From Dryocola boscaweniae (GTDB lineage: Bacteria > Pseudomonadota > Gammaproteobacteria > Enterobacterales > Enterobacteriaceae), in NCBI RefSeq assembly GCF_025215095.1, contig NZ_JALHAP010000082.1, positions 620,001 through 684,000 on the forward strand: a DNA stretch of 64,000 nucleotides. Direction: 5' to 3'. The notes beneath the pieces were generated by a model. It made no database searches, was not told the origin of the DNA, and saw only the letters and a list, made by a program, of their open reading frames with translations. Position 1 is the stretch's first letter. Each line of letters starts with the position of its first letter. Of the stretch, positions 1-8,494 are shown one piece after another. The position numbers and the translations under genes were made by a program.

Positions 1-1087
1 CAGGCTGCGGCAATAAATCCGGCTGATGAACGCCGATGGCATTCAGTACCGCATGACGTCCGGCGTAATGTTCTTCCGGTAAATAGCGGCAGTCAGAACG
101 CGGATAGGTAATCAGTTTGTGGGTTTCATACAGCTTCTGACAGATATCCAGCACGTTCTGGGCGCTGAGGCCGAATCGCTTTGCGGCTTCAATCTGCAAG
201 CTGGAAAGCGAGAACGGCAAAGGCGCGGTTTCTGATTCCCGTTTATCGTTATAGGCCGTGACGATGGCAGGTTGCCCGGCAATCCTCTTCACAACGTGTT
301 CGGCGAGCGGACGATGAAGTAAACGCCCTTCTTCATCCTGATAAGGTTCGCAGGATTCGCTTGGTATCCAGGTTGCGATAAAACGTTCTTCTGCGGGAGT
401 GACGATATGCGCCTTTACTTCGAAAAAATCTTTCGCCACGAAGTTTTCTATCTCTTCATCGCGACGCACCACCAGCCCCAGCACCGGCGTCTGCACTCGA
501 CCAACGGATAGCACGCCCTGATAGCCCGCGTTGCGCCCAAGAATGGTGTAAGCGCGGGTCATGTTGATGCCGTACAGCCAGTCGGCGCGGGCTCGCGCAA
601 GCGCAGAAACGCAAAGCGGAATGAATTCGCTGTTGGCCCGCAGGCGCGAAATCGCGCGTTCCACCGCCTGAGGGTTGAGATCGTTAATCAGGCAGCGCTG
701 CACCTGCTGGCGTTTTTCGGGAGCCAGTTGCAGATAGTCCAGCACCTCATCCACCAGCAGTTGCCCTTCACGATCCGGGTCGCCTGCATGAACCACTTCG
801 CTGGCCTGCGAAAGCAGTTTTTTGATGGCGTTAAGTTGTTTGGTAACCGAAGGACGCGGCTGTAACTGCCACTTTTCCGGCACGATAGGCAAGTCGGCAA
901 GGTTCCAGCGCGCATAGCGCCCGTCATAGGCGTCCGGCTGCGCCTGCTCCAGCAGGTGGCCGATACACCAGGTTACGACCTGACCGTTGCCGCACTCGAT
1001 GAAACCGTCGCCCCGGCGATGCGGCTTAGGCAGCACGTCAGCGATGGCGCGAGCGAGACTCGGTTTTTCCGCAATAAACAGCCGCAT
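1..1087 (-). CDS. topB: DNA topoisomerase III, N-terminal part (cut by window edge)
   Basis: Type IA topoisomerase that decatenates replicating chromosomes. About 362 N-terminal codons are in the window; the rest lies beyond base 1. The start is the ATG at 1085-1087 (MRLFIAEKPSLARAIAD), typical for TopB. The Toprim acidic motif is visible (HAGDPDREGQ), as is the active-site tyrosine segment (ITYPRSDCRY) near residue 328. The gene starts 4 bp after the selD stop, so it is probably translated from the ydjA-selD-topB transcript, the arrangement known in E. coli. The reading frame is open throughout the visible part. Confidence 0.96.
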   Translation of the reverse strand, partial: MRLFIAEKPSLARAIADVLPKPHRRGDGFIECGNGQVVTWCIGHLLEQAQPDAYDGRYARWNLADLPIVPEKWQLQPRPSVTKQLNAIKKLLSQASEVVHAGDPDREGQLLVDEVLDYLQLAPEKRQQVQRCLINDLNPQAVERAISRLRANSEFIPLCVSALARARADWLYGINMTRAYTILGRNAGYQGVLSVGRVQTPVLGLVVRRDEEIENFVAKDFFEVKAHIVTPAEERFIATWIPSESCEPYQDEEGRLLHRPLAEHVVKRIAGQPAIVTAYNDKRESETAPLPFSLSSLQIEAAKRFGLSAQNVLDICQKLYETHKLITYPRSDCRYLPEEHYAGRHAVLNAIGVHQPDLLPQP

Positions 1088-1091
1088 GAGA

Positions 1092-2135
1092 TCAGCTAAT
1101 CTCAATCATCGGTCGGCCTGCGCGGGCGGATTTCAATTCGCCGATGGCGGTCAGCTTGATGCCATTTTTTTCCGCTACGGCTGCAACTTCCTGCTCTGCA
1201 TCAGCGCGAACCGCTATCAGCAGGCCGCCGGAGGTTTGCGGATCGCACAGCAAATCGCGGTGCGCATCGGACATTTCGCCCATCAGATGGCCATAGCTGG
1301 CAAAGTTGCGCCCTGTACCGCCGGGCACGCAGCCTTTAGCGATGTATTCTTCAACATCCGGCAGTTTAGGCACTTTATCGAACCACACTTCCGCCTGAAC
1401 GCCTGCGCCCTGGCACATCTCGCTAAGGTGCCCCAGCAGGCCGAAACCGGTGACGTCCGTCATGGCGGTTACGCCTTCAATAGCGGCAAATTCCGCACCG
1501 GGCTTATTGAGCTGGCACATGACTTTTGCCGCCAGGCCAAAATGTTCGGGTTTTAAGAGAGATTTTTTCTCAGCGGTAGTCAGTACGCCAATGCCAAGAG
1601 GTTTGGTCAGATAGAGTTTGCAGCCCGCCTGCGCCGAGCTGTTTTTCTTTACGCGCTCGGTCGGCACGATGCCGGTCACGGCAAGACCGAAAATAGGTTC
1701 TGGCGCGTCGATAGAGTGGCCGCCTGCAAGGGAAATACCCGCCTGCTGGCAGACAAAGCGCCCGCCTTCAATAACTTTACGGGCAATTTCCGGGGCAAGG
1801 GTATTAATTGGCCAGCCCAGAATGGCAATCGCCATAATCGGTTTGCCGCCCATGGCGTAGATATCGCTGATGGCGTTAGTTGCCGCGATGCGGCCAAAAT
1901 CGAACGGGTCGTCGACAATCGGCATGAAGAAATCCGTGGTGCTGACGACACAGGTGCCGTTGCCCAGATCGTAAACCGCCGCGTCATCGCTGGTTTCGTT
2001 CCCCACCAGCAGGTTTGGGTCGACAAACTTCGCCTGCTCCGAGTGCAGAATGGTTTGCAGCACTTTGGGGGAAATTTTACAGCCGCAGCCGGCGCCGTGG
2101 CTGTATTGCGTTAAACGAACGGTTTGCTCACTCAT
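1092..2135 (-). CDS. selD: Selenophosphate synthetase (selenide, water dikinase)
   Basis: Makes selenophosphate from selenide and ATP, the selenium donor for selenocysteyl-tRNA and selenouridine in tRNA. At 347 residues it equals the E. coli enzyme. The N-terminal active-site segment GAGCGCKISP puts catalytic Cys17 and Lys20 in place; it is the cysteine, not the selenocysteine, form. AIRS-type nucleotide-binding motifs follow (e.g. GGHSIDAPEPIFGL; LCDPQTSGGLL near the C-terminus). The gene sits between ydjA and topB on the same strand. An ERIC repeat fills the gap to ydjA and could alter co-transcription. Confidence 0.97.
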   Translation of the reverse strand: MSEQTVRLTQYSHGAGCGCKISPKVLQTILHSEQAKFVDPNLLVGNETSDDAAVYDLGNGTCVVSTTDFFMPIVDDPFDFGRIAATNAISDIYAMGGKPIMAIAILGWPINTLAPEIARKVIEGGRFVCQQAGISLAGGHSIDAPEPIFGLAVTGIVPTERVKKNSSAQAGCKLYLTKPLGIGVLTTAEKKSLLKPEHFGLAAKVMCQLNKPGAEFAAIEGVTAMTDVTGFGLLGHLSEMCQGAGVQAEVWFDKVPKLPDVEEYIAKGCVPGGTGRNFASYGHLMGEMSDAHRDLLCDPQTSGGLLIAVRADAEQEVAAVAEKNGIKLTAIGELKSARAGRPMIEIS

Positions 2136-2167
2136 GGACTACTCCTGTCATTGGGCTTTTAATGCTC

Positions 2168-2288
2168 TAAATAATTCGAGTTGCAGGTAGGCGGCAAGGG
2201 AGCTCGTCCTCAGGAGCTTACTAAAGTAAGTGACTGAGGTGAGTGAGTGCAGCCAACACCCCTGCAGCTTGAAGTATGACGAGCATAT
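2168..2288. repeat. ERIC repeat, complete copy
   Basis: Roughly 120-bp enterobacterial repetitive intergenic consensus element in the ydjA-selD gap. The termini are inverted repeats (ATTCGAGTTGCAGG at the left, complement of CCTGCAGCTTGAAGTAT at the right). The centre holds the diagnostic pair CAGGAGCTTACT / AAGTAAGTGACTGAGGTGAG, the sites recognised by the classical ERIC1R and ERIC2 primers. ERIC elements are non-autonomous and transcribed, and form long hairpins; this copy would be part of the ydjA-selD transcript. Confidence 0.9.
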
Positions 2289-2375
2289 GTTAGCGCTCAA
2301 ATGGCAGGGGGGTAAGTGTGCGAGTCTGAATTGCGCTGCTTTCGCTCACAATCCAGACAGCTTTGCGGCGTTTGT

Positions 2376-2927
2376 TCAGAAATGACGCACAAATGGCGCG
2401 GTATCAGGAACCGTTATGGTGGTTGAAGCTTTCAGTTGCGGCGTACCAAGGTAAAGGAAACCAACAACTTCATCCTGCTCGCGGCATTGCAGCGCTTCGC
2501 GTACGGCTTCACTTTCGGTCCAGATTCCGCTACGCCAGATGCCGTTAAACCCTTGGGCAACCGCCGCCATTTGCATGGCCATGACTGCGCAACCCGCTGA
2601 AACCACCTGCTCCCAGACCGGAACTTTATGGTTATCATCGCAATACGCCACAACGGCGATAATCATCGGGGCGCGGAACGGCGCGGTGCGCGCTTTTTCG
2701 ATGCCTTTTTCGTCCAGCTCTTCAGCAATTGCGGCTTTTTCCAGCACCTTACTGAAGCGCTCACGTCCTTCACCTTCGATGACAATGAAGCGCCACGGCT
2801 GCAAGGTGCCGTGATCCGGCGCGCGCATGCCAGCACGAATAATGTTTTCCAGCGCGTCGCCGGCAGGCGCCGGTTCGGCCAGACGTGAAGCGCTACGACG
2901 GTTAAGCAGCAGTTCGAGTGCATCCAT
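2376..2927 (-). CDS. ydjA: Nitroreductase-family FMN oxidoreductase YdjA
   Basis: Small FMN-dependent NAD(P)H oxidoreductase of the nitroreductase superfamily; the physiological substrate is unknown. At 183 residues it equals E. coli YdjA. Family landmarks are the N-terminal RRSASR segment that contacts FMN phosphate, the HGTLQPWRF stretch, and the C-terminal VVGFLYLGTP. It is the first gene of the minus-strand ydjA-selD-topB set and is divergent from sppA, with which it shares a 172-bp promoter interval. Confidence 0.94.
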   Translation of the reverse strand: MDALELLLNRRSASRLAEPAPAGDALENIIRAGMRAPDHGTLQPWRFIVIEGEGRERFSKVLEKAAIAEELDEKGIEKARTAPFRAPMIIAVVAYCDDNHKVPVWEQVVSAGCAVMAMQMAAVAQGFNGIWRSGIWTESEAVREALQCREQDEVVGFLYLGTPQLKASTTITVPDTAPFVRHF

Positions 2928-3099
2928 ATTAATAACTCCCGTTAATGATTTTTATTCACGAAATTAACACAGCATAGGTTTTTGTTACAGCACAGGGCCG
3001 ATTTCCTGCTGACTTTTGCCCTGGGCCTATTTAGGATAGCGTTCACTTTCGCTGTGGTTTCGTGCGGCAGCTTGCGATTTTGACGGTTACGGAGAAGAC

Positions 3100-4950
3100 A
3101 TGCGTACCATTTGGCGATTTATTGCCGGTTTTTTTAAGTGGACCTGGCGTCTGCTTAATTTCATTCGAGAATTCATTCTCAATCTGTTCCTGATTCTGCT
3201 GATTCTGGTGGGCGTGGGAGTCTGGCTGCAGATTAGCAGCACCTCTTCTGAACCTGCCCGCGGCGCGTTGCTGCTTGATATCACGGGCGTCGTGGTGGAT
3301 AAGCCGTCGGTGAGCAATAAGCTTGGGGTCATTGGCCGCCAGCTTTTGGGCGCAAGCTCCGACCGCCTGCAGGAAAACTCCCTGTTTGATATTGTCGACG
3401 CGATTCGCCAGGCGAAAGACGATCGCAATATCACCGGCATTGTTCTGGATCTGAAAGAGTTCGCCGGAGCCGATCAGCCTTCCATGCAGTACATCGGGAA
3501 AGCGCTGCGCGAATTCCGCGACAGCGGCAAGCCGGTTTACGCCATGGGCGATAGCTACAACCAGGGCCAGTATTATCTCGCGAGCTTCGCCAATAAAATC
3601 TGGCTTTCTCCGCAGGGAATGGTGGATCTGCACGGTTTCGCCACCAACTCGCTCTACTACAAAACGCTGCTTGATAAGCTGAAAGTCTCCACGCACATCT
3701 TCCGCGTCGGCACTTATAAATCGGCCGTTGAGCCTTTTATCCGCGACGATATGTCGCCGGCCGCGCGTGAAGCGGACAGCCGCTGGATTGGCGAACTGTG
3801 GCAAAACTATCTCGGTACTATTGCCGCGAACCGCCAGATCGCCTCTGAGCAGGTATTCCCGGGCGCGCAGGCGTTGCTTGATAATCTGCAAAAGTTAGGC
3901 GGCGATACCGCAAAATACGCGCTGGACAACAAACTGGTTGATGAGCTGGCCACCAGCGCCACGGTCGATAAAGCGCTTATCAAACAGTTTGGCTGGAGCA
4001 AAGAGAACAAAGACTTTAGCTACACCAGCATGTACGACTATCAGGTGAAAAAAGCCCCTGAAAAAGGCGGCGCTATTGCGGTTATCTTCGCTAACGGCGC
4101 CATCATGGACGGCGAGGAAACACCGGGACAAGTGGGCGGCGATACCACCGCGATGCAAATCCGCGAAGCGCGTCTGGACCCGAAAGTCAAAGCTATCGTC
4201 CTGCGCGTGAATAGCCCTGGCGGCAGCGTAACGGCTTCGGAAACCATCCGCGAGGAACTGGCCGCGGCGAAAGCGGCAGGCAAACCAATCGTGGTTTCGA
4301 TGGGCGGCATGGCGGCATCCGGCGGCTACTGGATCTCCACTCCGGCAAACTATATCGTCGCTAACCCGAGCACGCTCACGGGTTCAATCGGTATCTTCGG
4401 CGTTATCAATACCGTTGAAAACTCGCTCGATTATCTCGGCGTACATACCGATGGCGTGTCGACTTCGCCTCTGGCGGACGTGGCTGTGACAAAATCGCTG
4501 CCGCCGGAAGTACAGCAGATGATGCAGTTGACTATCGAAAACGGCTACAAACGCTTTATCGATCTGGTTGCCCAATCCCGCAAGAAAACGCCGGAGCAAA
4601 TCGATCAAATCGCGCAGGGCCATGTGTGGACCGGCCAGGATGCGAAAGCTAACGGCCTGGTGGATAGCCTCGGTGATTTCGACGATGCGGTGGCAAAAGC
4701 CGCCGAACTTGCGAAGCTTTCCAGCTGGCATCTTGACTTCTGGCAGGACGATCCGAGCTTCGTCGACATGGTGTTTAACAGCATGAGCGGTTCTGTACGT
4801 GCCATTCTGCCGCAGGCGCTTCAGGCTTATCTGCCTGCCCCGCTTGCTGACGCGGCGCTTGCCGTAAAGGCGCAGAACGATAAGTTTGGCACCATGAACG
4901 ATCCGCAAAACCGTTACGCCTTCTGCCTGACGTGCGGCGACGTGCGATAA
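3100..4950 (+). CDS. sppA: Signal peptide peptidase A (protease IV)
   Basis: Inner-membrane serine protease of family S49 that degrades cleaved signal peptides from the periplasmic side. The product has 616 residues, two fewer than E. coli SppA. One N-terminal membrane anchor (about residues 22-45) is followed by two tandem S49 domains. The Ser-Lys dyad is present: Lys207 in VGTYKSAVEPF and Ser407 in GGMAASGGYW. The C-terminus CLTCGDVR matches the family. It is a single gene with its own terminator; ansA follows 93 bp later. Confidence 0.97.
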   Translation: MRTIWRFIAGFFKWTWRLLNFIREFILNLFLILLILVGVGVWLQISSTSSEPARGALLLDITGVVVDKPSVSNKLGVIGRQLLGASSDRLQENSLFDIVDAIRQAKDDRNITGIVLDLKEFAGADQPSMQYIGKALREFRDSGKPVYAMGDSYNQGQYYLASFANKIWLSPQGMVDLHGFATNSLYYKTLLDKLKVSTHIFRVGTYKSAVEPFIRDDMSPAAREADSRWIGELWQNYLGTIAANRQIASEQVFPGAQALLDNLQKLGGDTAKYALDNKLVDELATSATVDKALIKQFGWSKENKDFSYTSMYDYQVKKAPEKGGAIAVIFANGAIMDGEETPGQVGGDTTAMQIREARLDPKVKAIVLRVNSPGGSVTASETIREELAAAKAAGKPIVVSMGGMAASGGYWISTPANYIVANPSTLTGSIGIFGVINTVENSLDYLGVHTDGVSTSPLADVAVTKSLPPEVQQMMQLTIENGYKRFIDLVAQSRKKTPEQIDQIAQGHVWTGQDAKANGLVDSLGDFDDAVAKAAELAKLSSWHLDFWQDDPSFVDMVFNSMSGSVRAILPQALQAYLPAPLADAALAVKAQNDKFGTMNDPQNRYAFCLTCGDVR

Positions 4951-4958
4951 CTCAGCCT

Positions 4959-4991
4959 TCAGCCCGGTGTCGCCGCCGGGCTGATTTTTTT
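4959..4991 (+). terminator. sppA rho-independent terminator
   Basis: A GC-rich hairpin, TCAGCCCGG ... CCGGGCTGA, directly followed by a run of T, nine bases after the sppA stop codon. Confidence 0.85.
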
Positions 4992-5043
4992 CCCTCACGC
5001 CTCTATACTGCGCCCCATAACGTAAAACGTCCCGAGCTCTCTC

Positions 5044-6060
5044 ATGCAAAAAAAATCCATCTACGTTGCCTATACCGGCGGCACCATCGGTATGCAACGT
5101 TCTGAACATGGCTATATTCCCGTTTCCGGCCACCTGCAACGCCAGTTGGCGCTGATGCCTGAGTTCCATCGCCAGGAGATGCCGGACTTCACTATTCACG
5201 AATACCAGCCGCTGATGGACTCGTCGGACATGACGCCAGAAGACTGGCAGCACATCGCCGATGACATCAAAGCGCATTACGATGAATACGACGGTTTTGT
5301 CATTCTGCACGGCACGGATACCATGGCGTTCACCGCCTCGGCGCTGTCGTTTATGCTGGAAAATCTCAGCAAACCGGTGATTGTGACAGGTTCGCAAATC
5401 CCACTTGCCGAACTGCGCTCTGATGGACAAATCAATCTGCTGAACTCGCTGTACGTGGCAGCGAATTTCCCCGTCAACGAAGTCACCTTGTTCTTCAACA
5501 ATCGCCTGTATCGCGGCAACCGTACCACCAAAGCGCATGCCGATGGTTTTGACGCTTTCGCTTCTCCTAATCTGCCGCCGCTGCTCGAGGCGGGAATTCA
5601 CATTCGTCGCCTGAATACGCCAGCCGCGCCGCACGGCGAAGGTGAACTGATCGTTCACCCAATTACGCCGCAGCCGATTGGCGTGGTGACTATTTATCCG
5701 GGCATCTCTGCGGATGTGGTTGGAAACTTTCTGCGTCAGCCGGTCAAAGCGCTGATTCTGCGCTCCTATGGCGTGGGTAACGCACCGCAGCACGGCGCGT
5801 TCCTGCGGGAGCTTCAGGAAGCCTGCTCACGCGGTATTGTGGTGGTGAATCTCACCCAATGCATGTCCGGAAAAGTAAATATGGGCGGCTACGCTACAGG
5901 TAATGCGCTTGCGCAGGCGGGCGTGATCGGCGGCTATGATATGACTGTTGAAGCGACGCTGACCAAACTGCATTATCTGCTAAGCCAGGGTCTGGATGCG
6001 CAGGCTATTCGCGATGCGATGTCGCGAAATCTGCGTGGTGAATTAACGCCTGATGAGTAA
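5044..6060 (+). CDS. ansA: L-asparaginase I, cytoplasmic
   Basis: Hydrolyses asparagine to aspartate and ammonia in the cytoplasm (low-affinity type I enzyme). It has 338 residues, the same as E. coli AnsA. The nucleophile Thr14 lies in YTGGTIGM and the second active-site pair is in LHGTDTMAFTASA. There is no signal peptide, which separates it from the periplasmic AnsB. pncA follows after 9 bp, so the two amide-hydrolysing enzymes form an operon as in E. coli. Confidence 0.97.
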   Translation: MQKKSIYVAYTGGTIGMQRSEHGYIPVSGHLQRQLALMPEFHRQEMPDFTIHEYQPLMDSSDMTPEDWQHIADDIKAHYDEYDGFVILHGTDTMAFTASALSFMLENLSKPVIVTGSQIPLAELRSDGQINLLNSLYVAANFPVNEVTLFFNNRLYRGNRTTKAHADGFDAFASPNLPPLLEAGIHIRRLNTPAAPHGEGELIVHPITPQPIGVVTIYPGISADVVGNFLRQPVKALILRSYGVGNAPQHGAFLRELQEACSRGIVVVNLTQCMSGKVNMGGYATGNALAQAGVIGGYDMTVEATLTKLHYLLSQGLDAQAIRDAMSRNLRGELTPDE

Positions 6061-6069
6061 GGAGAGCCG

Positions 6070-6705
6070 ATGACTAAGCGTGCATTACTACTGGTCGATT
6101 TGCAGAACGATTTCTGCGCTGGCGGCGCACTGGCGGTGCCAGAAGGCGACAGCACAATTGACGTGGCCAATGAGTTGATAAGCCGCTGTAAGGCGCGCGG
6201 CGACGCGATTGTTGCCTCGCAGGACTGGCATCCTGCTCATCACGGCAGCTTTGCCAGCGTACAGGTTACCGAGCCTTATACGCTGGGTGAACTAGACGGC
6301 CTGCCGCAGATCTGGTGGCCTTCTCACTGCGTGCAAAATACCGAGGGCGCGGCCTTTCACCCTTTGCTCAATACAAAGGATATTGATGCCGTATTTCCTA
6401 AAGGTGAAAACCCGGCTATCGACAGTTACAGCGCCTTTTTCGACAACGGACATCGTCAGAAAACGGAGCTGGACGCCTGGCTGCGTGAACGCGGGATAAC
6501 CGAACTGATCGTGCTGGGTCTTGCCACCGATTACTGCGTGAAGTTTAGCGTGCTGGATGCGCTGAAGCTGGGTTATGAGGTTACGGTTATTACCGACGGC
6601 TGCCGCGGCGTTAACATCAATCCGCAAGACAGCCTGCTGGCTTTTCAGGATATGTCTGCGGCGGGCGCTCTGCTGATGACGCTTGCCGATTTTTCCTGCC
6701 AGTAA
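6070..6705 (+). CDS. pncA: Nicotinamidase
   Basis: Isochorismatase-fold amidase that converts nicotinamide to nicotinate for NAD salvage; it also hydrolyses pyrazinamide. The product has 211 residues (E. coli about 213). The triad is visible: Asp10 in LLLVDLQNDF, Lys in VFPKGENP, and nucleophile Cys156 in ATDYCVKFS. The metal-binding segment DWHPAHHGSF is intact. The start ATG is preceded by AAGGAGAGCC within the 9-bp gap after ansA. Confidence 0.97.
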   Translation: MTKRALLLVDLQNDFCAGGALAVPEGDSTIDVANELISRCKARGDAIVASQDWHPAHHGSFASVQVTEPYTLGELDGLPQIWWPSHCVQNTEGAAFHPLLNTKDIDAVFPKGENPAIDSYSAFFDNGHRQKTELDAWLRERGITELIVLGLATDYCVKFSVLDALKLGYEVTVITDGCRGVNINPQDSLLAFQDMSAAGALLMTLADFSCQ

Positions 6706-6782
6706 TGCTTTGGGGTGCATCCGCGCCCCGCTCTCTTGTCCCGGTTCCGCTCACGTTCTGCACTTTTTTGCTCACCTTTTGT

Positions 6783-6796
6783 TGAGAGCGCTCTCA
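6783..6796. promoter_or_regulatory. Perfect palindrome, possible LacI-family operator
   Basis: TGAGAGCGCTCTCA is a perfect 14-bp palindrome with a central CG. Operators of LacI-family sugar regulators have this form. No LacI-type gene lies nearby, so assignment to a regulator is inference. Confidence 0.35.
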
Positions 6797-7011
6797 TAGT
6801 AACCATATTTATTCGCTATCCGGGCCCTGTGGGGAACGGTAAACCCCTTCAGCCGCTACCTAAGTTAGCCATTTAATTAACTATTTCATTAAATGGCCTT
6901 TGTTCCCCCTTTGCTGACGCTGACTGAACCGATAGTGCTTACTGTATCAGTTGTCATTTGCCGCTGGTTGCCAGCAACCCGATACGCAAGCAAAAGGCAA
7001 CACAGGAGAAA

Positions 7012-7086
7012 ATGACAACCAATACGCCAGAACATAGCGCCCATACGCTGATTAATTTAGGACAAATACTTGTTCATTTTTCCTAA
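7012..7086 (+). pseudogene. Start of a lost gene (24 codons, truncated)
   Basis: An ATG preceded by a good ribosome-binding site (CACAGGAGAAA) opens a 24-codon frame (MTTNTPEHSAHTLINLGQ...) that stops at the point where the DNA turns AT-rich. The first part has host-like composition. I read this as the preserved 5' end of a gene cut by the AT-rich insertion; its identity is unknown. It could also be a small leader peptide. Confidence 0.35.
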
Positions 7087-7172
7087 AAATTATATTCGCA
7101 GAGTTCCGTTTTAATTACCTCCTAGTGGGCGGTATATCATGATGTGCTTTATCAAGAGAATGGACATACGTT

Positions 7173-7817
7173 ATGGATAATGCAAAAAAACTGGCAAAAA
7201 AAATGTTGAAAACCATGAATATGGAAGATGACTATTTTTTAGCATCGTATATAAAAGGTCTGCTATCATTTCCCGTTGGGGTTACATATATAGCATATGA
7301 TTTCATTGATAGTTCAAATCGAACGGCAAACTTCAACGACAGGGTAAGAATAGCAGAAATGCTTAAAGGCGGCATATCGTTGAGAAATTCAATAGAAAAA
7401 ATAGTTGATATTGTAGTTAATGATTTCGCTTCTTATGTAAATATTGAAAGGATCAGAAATACAGCGGTTATTCTTGCAGGAAGTACGGCAGGAAAAGTAA
7501 CATTTTCTAACCTTACAGGAATTAGTTTAGGCCGAGCCATATCCTCCAGATTTACGACATCGCTGATAGTCGGTGGAACGATTGGCTCTATTCTCACGCT
7601 GGGATCTGAGACAACCAGAGCAATCTACACGGCAAGGAGGCTCGAAGAGAGATACCCGACGCTATATTATAAATTAAGGAGAACAAACTTAGATCTGTTT
7701 TACTTTTTGGTAGAAGACAGAATTAAAACTTTCGAGGAGGCTTGTTTATTGCACGACAGAAACCCAACTGAGTTTAATGCCGTTTGTGATTACTTCTTTA
7801 ACGGAGAAGAAATGTAA
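7173..7817 (+). CDS. Uncharacterised 214-residue protein with hydrophobic core, AT-rich
   Basis: I do not recognise the family. The N-terminus is basic (MDNAKKLAKKMLK). A glycine-rich hydrophobic segment spans about residues 100-147 (AVILAGSTAGKV, then TTSLIVGGTIGSILTLG) and could insert into a membrane. The C-terminal third is charged, with a likely helical LRRTNLDLFYFLVEDR region. No signal peptide or export motif is visible. The codons are AT-rich, unlike both flanks, which points to transfer. It converges with a two-helix membrane protein only 3 bp away. A toxin/immunity-like pair is possible but unproven. Confidence 0.6.
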   Translation: MDNAKKLAKKMLKTMNMEDDYFLASYIKGLLSFPVGVTYIAYDFIDSSNRTANFNDRVRIAEMLKGGISLRNSIEKIVDIVVNDFASYVNIERIRNTAVILAGSTAGKVTFSNLTGISLGRAISSRFTTSLIVGGTIGSILTLGSETTRAIYTARRLEERYPTLYYKLRRTNLDLFYFLVEDRIKTFEEACLLHDRNPTEFNAVCDYFFNGEEM

Positions 7818-7820
7818 TAT

Positions 7821-8036
7821 TTATTTTTTTGATTGTTTAAAAGAGAAAAAAGCCAAAATAAACATGACAACTGAGAACGTGATTTTTCCAGAAACATAAG
7901 CAATATCGCTTTTAAAAGGAACGTTTTCTGATATATAAAAATAGGCAACAAAAATATTTTCTACGGCAGAACTAATAGCCAAAATCCCGAACAGAACAGC
8001 TAATACTTTCCATATTGATATTTTCATTTGCTTCAT
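7821..8036 (-). CDS. Small two-helix membrane protein, convergent with the preceding gene
   Basis: The 71-residue product has two predicted membrane helices (about residues 8-32, WKVLAVLFGILAISSAV..., and 49-66, ITFSVVMFILAFFSF) and a basic tail FKQSKK. Met4 is an alternative start; neither has a strong ribosome-binding site. AT-rich like its neighbour and tail-to-tail with it. Small membrane proteins beside a putative pore-like protein recall immunity proteins of pore-forming bacteriocins, but this is context only; no family is recognised. Confidence 0.5.
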   Translation of the reverse strand: MKQMKISIWKVLAVLFGILAISSAVENIFVAYFYISENVPFKSDIAYVSGKITFSVVMFILAFFSFKQSKK

Positions 8037-8172
8037 CCGTGCTTTAATGTTTCCAAAATATTAAAGAAGTAAATAAAAAAAACAACCATCGCTGCATCTT
8101 ATGTAATTGTTGGCCTGGAAGCTTGTTAGCAATAAAAGCCCGTAGGGCGGCATAACCCGCCGCCTCTTCATT

Positions 8173-8451
8173 TCACTGAATTTTCATCGTCACAATCGGC
8201 GCGGGTTCGATGCCGAATTCCGCTTTCAACTGCTGCTTACTCTTCATTACGATGTTGCCGTCGGTGCCGATGGTCATATGCTGCGCATCCACGTTATGAC
8301 GCGTCTGCCACATCATCACCAGTTGCAGGCTGTTTTCTTTTTGCTCAGGCGTCAGCGCCACGCCGTCCGGCCATTTTCCTAATTCAACCGCGGTCACCAG
8401 ACGCTGATAAATTTCAGGCGTCATCACGGCCAACATTTCATCCAGATTCAT
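8173..8451 (-). CDS. yeaC: DUF1315 protein YeaC
   Basis: Conserved enterobacterial protein of unknown function, 92 residues from MNLDEMLAVMTPEIYQRL, close to E. coli YeaC (90). The frame stays open upstream into msrB, but that extension is not conserved. AGGAAG lies 11 bases before this ATG and 8 before an adjacent upstream ATG (start 8454), so the true start could be one codon earlier. It lies downstream of msrB on the same strand, 43 bp from its stop. Confidence 0.85.
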   Translation of the reverse strand: MNLDEMLAVMTPEIYQRLVTAVELGKWPDGVALTPEQKENSLQLVMMWQTRHNVDAQHMTIGTDGNIVMKSKQQLKAEFGIEPAPIVTMKIQ

Positions 8452-8494
8452 CATGCGGCTTGCTTCCTGTGGAATAATTTGCTGAATCGATTTT

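Larger units (their letters stand above)
6706..7172. other. Intergenic region with operator-like palindrome, hairpin and aborted ORF
   Basis: 467 bp without an intact gene. It holds a GC-rich imperfect hairpin after pncA, a perfect 14-bp palindrome (6783-6796), a perfect 10-bp-stem hairpin GCCATTTAAT...ATTAAATGGC (6868-6897), and a well-spaced RBS plus a 24-codon ORF. Composition changes abruptly to AT-rich from about 7060. Taken together it looks like the promoter of a lost gene at the edge of an acquired insertion. Confidence 0.55.

Noticed and set aside
1092..3891. Long plus/minus shadow frames over selD, ydjA and sppA (e.g. 987-1556 plus, 3043-3891 minus)
   Set aside because: They overlap well-identified genes on the other strand, have no family resemblance, and result from GC-rich codon structure.
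4384..5793. 469-codon minus-strand frame across sppA and ansA
   Set aside because: Antisense to two intact genes; no start signals or family match.
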